NCBI GenBank assembly: GCA_020137815.1
Contig: CM035355.1
Coordinates: 6,429,097-6,493,096 of the forward strand
DNA: 64,000 nucleotides
Direction of reading: 5' to 3'
From: Hormiphora californensis
Taxonomy: Eukaryota; Ctenophora; Tentaculata; Cydippida; Pleurobrachiidae
In this document: one piece after another, positions 28,201-38,600 of the stretch
Numbering within the stretch: position 1 is the stretch's first letter
Layout: each line of letters opens with the position of its first letter
Translations under genes and position numbers: made by a program
Notes under the pieces: generated by a model
What the model was told of the DNA's origin: nothing
What the model saw: the letters and a program-made list of their open reading frames with translations, nothing else
Databases searched by the model: none

Positions 28201-28904
28201 CTTCCAGTGGAAGTTTTTTAATATTTTCGAATGACTTTCAACATGCCAGTCCTCAGAGTTACCAATTCAGTTGCCATGGCAACGGTTTTATTGACGTTGA
28301 AAGTGAAAGAACCACCCGGCGAAGCCGGGTGGGTTATTAAAAACCCTTCCTTGAGGCGCACCCAGTGGGTGCGCTAGTCGTCTAAACTTTCAGAAACTAT
28401 ATCGCGAATTTGTGAAACTCTATTTTTAAGGGTCTCAAATCGCGTCTGAAGTGTTAAGACTGTATGAAAATAGATATGACGACAGTGCGTTTTTCACCAT
28501 AGCGACCTCAAATCTTGTCCAATCGATCTCAAACTTGGTCAGCATCTTTATCTAGATGAGCCTGATACTAATTTTCCACTAGCATGACGTTATAACGTCG
28601 TGATGTCACGCTATGACGTCAAAATGACGTCAAAATTGAAATTTTCGTATTTTAGCGATTCCTGACGGTCTTTACACGTTCTGCTACGTCCAGACATGTC
28701 TTACATCGTATTTCATATCAGAAAATACCAAAAATATACCCCAATTATGCCAAAAACTAACAGAAATTAGTTGGCTGGAAAGGTGACCACTTTTGTTGTC
28801 AAACTGACACCTTTGCCCGGCCCGGGTTATGGATATCATCGATGGGGTAAATCAGGAAGTTTGAGAAGAAAGAAAGAGAGATAAAGAGAGAGGGAGAGAG
28901 AGAG

Positions 28905-28950
<46 letters not shown>

Positions 28951-30523
28951 CTCTCTCTCGTCTCTGATCTCTCTCTCTATCTCTCTCTCTCTCTCTCTCT
29001 CTTTTCCCTCCCTCTCTGCTATGCTCTCCCTCCCTCTCTTGCTCCTCTCTTGCCTTTCTGTCTCCCCCCCCTCTCAGGTCAAGGTGTCATGTGACCACAA
29101 AATGGTCACCTTCCAGACCAATAATTTCTGTTAGTTTTTGGCATAATATTTAAATAAGTAATAAGGCCGCTGTTACTTATTTCACCAGTCACATCATTAC
29201 AAAATGAAGATCTTTGTTTTTCCTTAAATCCTTACCGGCCTTATCTCGATACAGCTCTCGACAATATCATAGAATCGATCACTCAGGACCTGTTGATTAC
29301 AGTATAGCGCCTCCCCCAAGTCTAAAACTTTGTTTAGTTGCTGGGTCAGTTCCTCGTGCCTAAATCCTCGTTCTTTCAACTGATGGGGGATTTGTTGATA
29401 TGAAGAAGGCCTTGTATTGTTAAACTTTAAAGATTTGTCCGTAGGAAACGGATAGATCGGTTGGAGGAGACAAGGAAAAATTGAGATGGAGATGGGGTGA
29501 AGAAGAAATGAGAGTGTTTTAAAACGTTCCGCTAGGACCTAGAACATGAAAACTATGGACGCAATTATAATCTTGGTGCCTCACAGCCTGTTTATGTGAT
29601 ATTAGTAGCTAGCGGCCATGAATTTAGATGAGCCTTTGTCTTACAATCGGGGTGCCTCCTGGTTCTTAGTCGTGGTGCTTGAACAATGAACATCCAGTGA
29701 TGATGCAGTTTAAATGTTCATCTAAATTCGGATGTTTATATCTTTGAATTTATTGTATCATTAAAGATTTGTTCGAAGGAAACTGATATATGGGTGGGAG
29801 GGAACGAGGCCAGCTAATCAAGAGTAGTCTCTCTAGATAGAGATGTCTCTCTAGAGAGAGAGAGAGAGAGAGATCATCTACGCTCGCGATATCGAGAGAG
29901 AGAGTAGAGAGAGAGACGAGCGAGAGTAGAGAGAGATCTAGCTTCTATCCTAGCGGAGCTCTCTCTTCTCTCCGCTCCTTCTATCTCGCTCTCTCTCGCA
30001 CTCTCTTCTCTCTTATAGAGATCGGCTCGAGATAGCGAGAGAGCGAGACTCTCTCGCGTCTAGCGCTATCTATCGCCTTCTCTCGCGCGATCTACGCAGG
30101 TCGATCGTCGTTATCGCGCTGATCATCCCCTGCATTTCCCTCCTTTGTCCTAACTTCTATCCTACTTTCATTTCCATATAATATTCCATTTGGATTGCTC
30201 CATTAAATGTGCTTGCGATATTTCAAAATATAATCCATGCATGGACGCTCTCATAGCTAGGCCAGGCCTTGAATCTCCACATATCTCCTTATCGAACTTT
30301 AAAAGATCAATAAAATAAAACGAACTCTGAGATACAATTCTTTTGCATTTTCATCTATGTATGGCCCGAACTTGAGTTTTTTATCAAAATGCCCCATCTT
30401 TCTTTATCTCCACTTTTCATTCCTGCTCTCTTTGTCGGTATAATAAAGGAACACTTCATTCCAATGACATGTTTCTGACCCAATCAAGCTCGCTCACAGC
30501 CGCTCACCTTCAGTGGGATGTAG

Positions 30524-30575
<52 letters not shown>

Positions 30576-31216
30576 AGAGAGCGAGATCTCCTAGCGCCCA
30601 GATAGAACGATAGATTGTAGTAGAGAGAGAGAAATGTAAGGTAGGTCAAGTAATATCATTATCAGCTGTACACATTATATGTAGACCCGCACACACAACA
30701 CGCTCAATCTCCGATCTATTTGTGCTCCCCAACGTTTCGCTATGTTTCTCTCCTCAACGTTTCCCTATGTTTCTCTCCTCAACGTTTCCCTATGTGTCGT
30801 CTCCCCAATTTCCCCACACGTTTCGCTAGTTATCTCCCCTCCCAGTCCCCGTCATCTCAAAGGGCACCAGCCTTGGCATTATTAGTCCTATTGAGGTATG
30901 GTGATCTATTAATGTCATAGTCGCAATGTTTTGGTCTCATCACTCGTCGATACCTTTCCGTCCATGTGAACACAAGTCTCTGTTCAACTGACGTTAGACG
31001 TCCTAATATTTACCCACCTTAGATGGTGTTTTGTTCAAAACTCCTTTTTATTGGAGGTTGTGGAAATAGGGGTCGAGCAGGAAGTTATATTGGCTGAGTT
31101 ACTACCGGCACCATTAAATTTTAGGGCCTTGAATGACGTGAGAAATCAAATTATGGGTTCCCATAGTGATCTATCTGTGAAAATTAAATAAAAAGAAAGG
31201 ATTAAAGTTAAATAAC

Positions 31217-31260
<44 letters not shown>

Positions 31261-31335
31261 CGAGGAGAGAGCGATTGTTAGCTTGAGAGGGGTAGCGACA
31301 GTGATTGCTCTTTATAAATATGGACTTGCCAAGAG

Positions 31336-31367
<32 letters not shown>

Positions 31368-33586
31368 TCGTTCTCAGAGAGATAGATAGCAAATAGAGAA
31401 GAGAGAAGATGATATTATTGGATAGATACATGCAGAAAGGGAGATAGATAGCTTATGTATTTCAGGGAGTGCCATCTGTCCATTAGATCTATCTTGCTAA
31501 TGCTTTGTGGGTGGGGTTATTTGGGTATATTATAGTAAAAACAGAGGGAATGTAGTGCATTTTGGACCCATGTGAATCAACCTGTTTCGACACAGTTAGA
31601 AGGCGAAAGGGATGGTTGGGTTTACGAATGATAGTAGAAGAAGTGGTTCTATGTATCTAATATCTGTACTTGTACATAATAAATTCATTGGTTTTAGCAA
31701 CCCTTGCACGCTACATCATAGTAGCACAAGTCATTTCTCTCGCTTTCTATCTTTCTCTTTTCTTTCTTTTTCTCTCTCTCAGCTCTGGTCTTGTAGTAGT
31801 GATGTAGGTGATTTCCAATTTTGAGATTGGAAAATTACAGCCTGATTTTTTTAAACACAGCAACCCATATAATATTCAGAATAAATTCAAGCGAGTGAAA
31901 TTAGAATTGCTAGACGTCTTATATCTGGGAAGTGTGGTTTGGTAGAGAGAGTTTGATTAAACCTGCAGATAACTGACAGAAGTTTGTTATATGCGGAAGA
32001 AGGAGGGGGAGCCAAAATTAGAGAGAGGCGAGCGAGATTTTGACTGAAAGAGAGATAGATAGGGAGAGTGAGATACAGAGCTTGAAAACCACACTAGATC
32101 AATTTTAATTGCGGTTTTTCTTTTAACACCACGAGCTCTCGCCTCCTCTCGTCGCCTCTCTCTCACTCTCTCTCTCTCCTCTCTTCTCGCTCTCATCTCT
32201 CTCTTCTCTGGTCTCTCTCTCCTCAATCTCGTGTCTCGCTCGTCAATACTCTCCTCTTCTCTCTCTCTCCCTCTCTCTCTCTTTCCCCTACCAACCATCG
32301 CCGCCCCTCCCAACGCTTGGCCTTAAATTCCCCAGATGTGGGAACAGGTTTAAATCCCCCGAGCCCGGATCCTGTTGGATCCTGGAGGGGCCCCGGAGGG
32401 CCTGCGGAGTAAGGTAGGTAGAACATGTACATAGGGTAAGTTGAACAATGTACATATGTTCAATCAAAGTAAAGGGGAAAATATTTAAAGAGGGGAATTA
32501 AAGCTCATGGAGCTACGAGCATAAGACCTCCTAAACTAATCGTGGACAGACACGCCGCCCCCCCCGAATGTCCTTGGATTCACCCCTTGATAAGCCTACG
32601 CGATATGTACAACATTATCGCGGGGAACCAATTAACGTCTCTCATCCTCTCAAAGTCGTTTACCTTCCCTGCGCTTTCCATCTTCCTCACTCACTCCTCT
32701 CGAGCACTCGCTGCCATCACACATGTACTTACAGACAGAGGTGTGTACATGTCCATCGCCATTCTCTTGCTAGAATCAGTAACAGTAGCTTATAAAGGAC
32801 GATTAAATTAGTGCTTCATTTGACTCGGTGCTTCCGGCAACCGGAGTTACTGGGGACTTCGATCTGTTTGCGGCTCTCGCCGGTCTCCACCATAGAGCAG
32901 GGCCTAGGGTCTACCTTACAATCGACATTAAGCCCACCGGGGATTTATCATCCCTTCGTTTGCCTCCCCACTGACTCACTCTTATTACACACTCTATGAC
33001 TCGTGAATCTAGCTCGACTCCCTGATAGCTTTGTTCTTTGTGAACCCCCCCCCCCCCTCCCCCCTTGGAAACCCCACGCCCCCCCCCCCCGCCCCCTCCC
33101 CCCCCGTAAAGGTTATTTTCGCCCTTCCCCCGGTTTTTTCTTTTTCCCCCCCTACCAAAAACCTTGGTTCCCCTTACCCACCTTTTTCCCTCATTTCCTC
33201 CTATCCTTTTTCCTCTTAATCGGGTCTCTTAGTGTTTATGTTCATTTTAATTCCCTGCATTTTAAACACACCCCTCTACTTCATCAATCACTGCTCTCTC
33301 GTGTCTCTCCTTCCCCCGGTCCTAACTAAATTTTCCCTGGGGGGTTATTAAACCGTGGAAATTAACCCGACCGGATTGGGGCTAAATTGGAGGCTGCGAG
33401 ATTCAGGTAGGAAGAGAGAACAAAGTGAGGTAAAGAAAAGTAGAAGGGATAAGTAAAGGAAAGGAAAGAGGGAATAAGAGTAGGAGACGAAAAGAGACCT
33501 CCTAACTAGAAGATCATTAGGAGAATAGGAAGGCAGCCATCTGAGATCGAGCCTGAAGAAGCACACACTTATGGCGGTCTAACAAC

Positions 33587-33626
<40 letters not shown>

Positions 33627-34721
33627 CTCGTGCTAGCGTGCAGGTATATTAAGAACTGTGGTACATTTATCTATTCTTCAGAATAGTAACAGTAGCTTAT
33701 AAAGGACTAGTTAAATTAGTCCATTTGCTGCTCGGCTCCCCATACATTCGTTTTGTTAAATATCAAACTTATTTCTATGATAGCTAACTGATAGATTTGT
33801 TCTTTGGAACCCCCCCCCCCCCTCCCGTAAACTATTCTATGTGCGTTTAGTCTTCTGTTGCCGATATTTAACCGAGATATCTCAATTTTCATCTAAGCTA
33901 TAATCGTTGTAAATCTTTTTCACAATCACTGCTTCAAATAGAGAACTCACCTGTTGAACTATAATCGATAGCACATCAAGAAAAGCCTCCCAGTAGAGGT
34001 GCCCAATCTTTTGGGAATGGTTTTCTAAGTACAGCTGGATACCATTCAGGACTTCGCTCAGTAGTGCTTCTTTTAGTGAGCTTGCTCTGATTGCCTGTGG
34101 GGGAAGGGATGTTAAAACTTTAGGGAGGAAGTCCTGAAAACAATGCAGAGCTGTTTAATATGTAGCAGGTAGCTCCATCTAATACCACCGAATTCCGAAG
34201 ATAGGACTAGCAATAATGCCCATCATACTATTTGTAGCTCAGACTGTTACTACTAAGTTGATATTTACTTAGCAGTATTTACTTCCTTTTTCTATGGGTT
34301 CATTTATCCTTTCTGAGTTAGCTTTCAATTATAAACTGTTTGCGGCATGTGTGTTTCCGTTACACCAAGTGCTTCTCTTTAGCTTCTAAAGTGATGATAT
34401 AATGATGCTTTAAAACTCCATTTCTGTCTATCTGTACTTTCCCTGTGAGATCACACCGCCAGTATCAGAAGTCAGAACCATCCATCTCAGCACCAGTATC
34501 TCTCCCAACTATAGCTCCTATCGAGCTTTAAAGAATAGTCTATACTATCTGAGTGAGATAATACCACCGCCAATTTCCCTCCTATCTCACCGCCAGTATC
34601 CCAGCCATCTAGCTCTTGAGGAGCTTTAAAGAATAGTCTAGAAAGTGAAACTAAAAGTGAAGAGAAGTCCAGTAGTAGCACGTTCTGTAGAAGATTAAAC
34701 GACAGAATAAAGATAGAGGAT

Positions 34722-34788
<67 letters not shown>

Positions 34789-35598
34789 TAGAGGGCTGGA
34801 AGTGCTTGCCAACTTGTTGAAATGTGTGTGCTAGTTCTACCTCCTTTCTTTCTTCCTAATTTCTCTCTCCATTCCTCTCCCTCCCTCTCTCAATATCTTC
34901 TCAGCGCTGTAGGTTGGATTCAGGTTTATTTTCTGCCTGCAATTCTTCAATAGTCGGGGTCTTCAGTGGGCCGAATGACCACTAGCGTCGTGAAATCATT
35001 CCTCCATAACCACTATCTTCCCACCATCTCTCGCTCTTCGTTCTCTCTCAAGTTTGTGTGTTCCGCCTGCTCCGAAGTTGTAACAAATATTATCCCATGA
35101 GGCTCCAACTAGAGATATCTCTCTCTTTCTCTATCTATCTCTCCCTATATCTCTATCTCTCTAGCTTCCCTCTCTCCATGCCTCTCTCTATCTATCTCTC
35201 TATCCCCTCAGCTAGTATAGAGAGATTTCCTTTTTGTCTTCCTCTCTGCCTTGGGTCTCCCTCTGTATAGGTTTATATTGTTCAAATATTTAATTTATAT
35301 TTTAGTGTGTGTTAGAGTTCGAACAACTAGAACTCTGTGTTTTACCGTTTTCGATATTATAATTGGAGCTGAGGGAACTGGGAAGGGGTCATTTAAATTA
35401 AAGTGGGCATTTAAACGTGCTAGTTACCTGACCTAACTAAAACACAGTTGTTTGCCAATTTGTGTAGTGGTAGTTAGCCTATCACACTAAAATATTGCGT
35501 GTATGTTAGTGCGTCATACCATGATACCTCGTGCATGTATTTGTTAGCGGTATATCATATAATTTTGCACACTTCCCAGGCAGGCAGAGAGAGGGAGA

Positions 35599-35630
<32 letters not shown>

Positions 35631-38600
35631 TAGCATAGAGATATATAGAGAGAGAAGCTTCCTGTGTTATTACTACTGCCGCGGACAGCCTATAGTTATG
35701 TAGTTCTATTGGAACGTGTGGTAGATTGTACAAATTGCCGTCTGATCTCTGTCCCTCTCTCACACACATTTGTTGTCTCCATCTTTTAGAGTTACACCCA
35801 GTAGTTACACTGGAAAGTAACAGCACTCTATTTGTCTCATATAAGACTGTCCTCACCGGGTGAGGCAGCGTGAGGTCGAGCAGGATATAATATTATTACA
35901 GTCAGAGCCTGACAACTCTCTCTCTATGCATTATTATCCCTGTTTTGTCAAACAACATCTCTCTATCACACATCAAGTTCTCTTTGAAGCACTTTTACTC
36001 GATAATTGCACGCTATTAGCACTACTGCTCTTGAACAATTACAGCTCTTTCTCTCTGTCTCTTCCTTAGTAGCGTTTTTGCGAGAAAGATCGCATGATAA
36101 GTAGACAAGTTGCAATAAAAGTTGTAATAAAATTTAAATCGTCTGGAGACATTGTGTCCCTCTGTAGATCTATTTAACAATCTATTATGCTGTTAATATC
36201 GTGTCAATATACTGCTGCACTGTAGTGTATGTAGTGTGACAGTGATACATGTCGTGCTTTATTTACCACACATTCTGCAATTATCACTCTCTATCTCTAT
36301 CTATCTTTATCTCTTTATTTCTCTCTTTTTTTCTAGCTCTCTCGTTGAAAAAGTTAGCTTCAGAAATGAGGTTGAGACGCTCGGATAGTGAGTGAGACAG
36401 AGATAGAGAGAGAGAGATAGATAGATAGAGAGAGCAGAGATATAGAGTGTGGAGCAACGAGAGATGGAAAGATAGAGAAATAGGCAAGTGTGGTGATTTC
36501 TTGTTAATTAAATGTCCCTGACGTCCTACTACAGTATGCACAGCTCACAGCTTCTCCTTACTCTCCGGTATATATTTGCCGGTCTCCGTGTGGTGTACTC
36601 TTTTTCTTGTCGCTCACTGCATGCTTTCCTATACCATTGCCATCCTCTACAGCTTTCCCAAACTAAAAGATTGTAAATGTTGAGACTTGCCGCTAATGTT
36701 ATTGTTTCTCAAACTACTACAGCTTTCCCAAACTAACTCTATTGAGTTCTTTAATTTGCTGTTTCTCACACTCCTGTTTCTCACACTACTAAGTACTAAT
36801 ATTGTTTGTTTCTCACACTACTAATATATTCATATATTGTTAGATCATGTCTTCAGCTGCAGAATTCGATTCATTCATCAGAAAGAGAGCTTGGCGAGGT
36901 AGGAATACGGATTACGGGTGGGGTGGGGGTACAGGGTGTGTTTGTTTGACATGTCCAGCTCTGGAATAAATTGGGCCAATTTGTTCGATGCAGAACTAAA
37001 GTCTTGTCTCTATAATGTACATCTCCGCAGGTCAAACGGCGGACGATGTCCTGCAACTACGAGAGCAATTTACTGAGCTTTCAAATAATCTCTACACTGA
37101 AATTATCCTCGATTGGATCGCACATAGAAAACCTAAACAGGTTTGTTGTTTGATGATAGATAGAACTAGCGGTCCTAGCCACATGTCTCACAAAGACAGT
37201 GACAGGTTCTAACCACAGCGACAAACCCCGACAAACCAACCTTATAATGTGGTAACAGCTAAACCCCGCTGCGCCCCCACTGCAATGCCCCACTGATATT
37301 ATACTACCCTCTCAACCACCCCTCTCTCTTCCAGGAGGTAGTCACTACAATCTGGGACACATCAGTGCAGCTCAACCTAAACACCGATTATCAAGATATA
37401 ATCAGGGCCCACCTAGCCCTCTCCAAATACCAACTACCCTACGTGTGTAGGACACGCCAAGTCAGTGAGCTGCAAACCCTCCAATGTTGGAGCCTCCAAG
37501 GAACACACCAGATAGCATCATTTCTGTCTGGGGAGGAGATCACAGTTCGGGCAAAATGCCAGATGAGCTCATGTACAAAGGAGGGTGAACACGGGGCGAG
37601 TGTGAGGTTGTGTAATAACGCAGGACGGATTGATAGTGTTGATATCTCCCCCACTGAACACAGCCACTCTGGGTACAAACATTGGTTTCTGGTAAAGGAA
37701 AATGGGCAGTTTGTGTCCCTGTACACCACACCACATGCAGTGCTGGTTGGTGAGCTGAAGAAGAGTAAAAAGTGTCAAATTTGTGTGCTTATCTTGGACC
37801 TTGATTCTATACTCAGTGAACCTTGATATATCGGGGACATTTTAGGCGATATCTAACTTGCATGTACATCTGCAAAAGAAATAATCCAGCGTGTCTGGAC
37901 TCTGGATGCAATGCATGTTTCCCACACAGCCCCACGAGTCAGTACACGCACAAAAAACAGCCGTACCCCTAATAACAAACTAACTGAGCGTGGTTTTGTG
38001 CTGGCAGCCCCTGTTCTACTCAATTATATGTTGTCCTGATTTTATCTAATACACAGTATTCTTACTGATAATAAGGTGATTTAACTAAAATTTTAGCCTC
38101 AACCACAAAAAAATTTGTTACAAAGGATTTCCACCTCAAATGTACTCCTAAGGGTCCCCTCTATCGATTCCAACCAATGTTCATATTTGTTCAGGGGTAC
38201 TAAGGCCTCATTTCCGGGTGGGCGTGGTACCTGTATTTTCAGCCTGAGGCCAAAACCATAAGTACCCTTAAAATAGGAGTAGAGATAAAATCGAGGGCAC
38301 TAGAGTGATCAGCGTCCTCGCATTAGTGGGGGTATGTGCCGGAATTAAGTCTCTATCTCATCTGGTTAATTAGATAATTGGATAATTAGTTTTGCGCATA
38401 ACCGTTTTTTGGCTATATGGCTATAGCCACTTAGGAATGGTTTAGAGACTTTTCATTGGTGCCATTTTGTAGACAAAACGAAGTTAAAGGGGGTCGACGT
38501 CGGACTTTTAAGCTCTATCTTCAACCGTTTAGCCGTTATTTGGCTTTAACGGTGTTCAAAATCGGGGTTTTTACCGTATTTTGCTCATTTGGAGAATCTT

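Larger units (their letters stand above)
27280..28650. mobile_element. diverged foldback relative, interrupted
   Basis: The flanks of the tandem pair at 27756-28377 correspond to the inner unique block of the foldback element at 242-2859. Left part: tttgagctcaatttacaccc near 27560 versus ttgagctcaatttacacctt near 1672. Right part: aatagatatgacgac near 28469 and the TGACGTCA-like stretch near 28590 versus 1830 and 1950. Only one arm is present. It lies in TSC2 intron 8. Confidence 0.65.

Noticed and set aside
37439..37778. Minus-strand ORFs over the nested gene
   Set aside because: Shadows of the third exon of the plus-strand gene; only the plus frame has consistent splicing.
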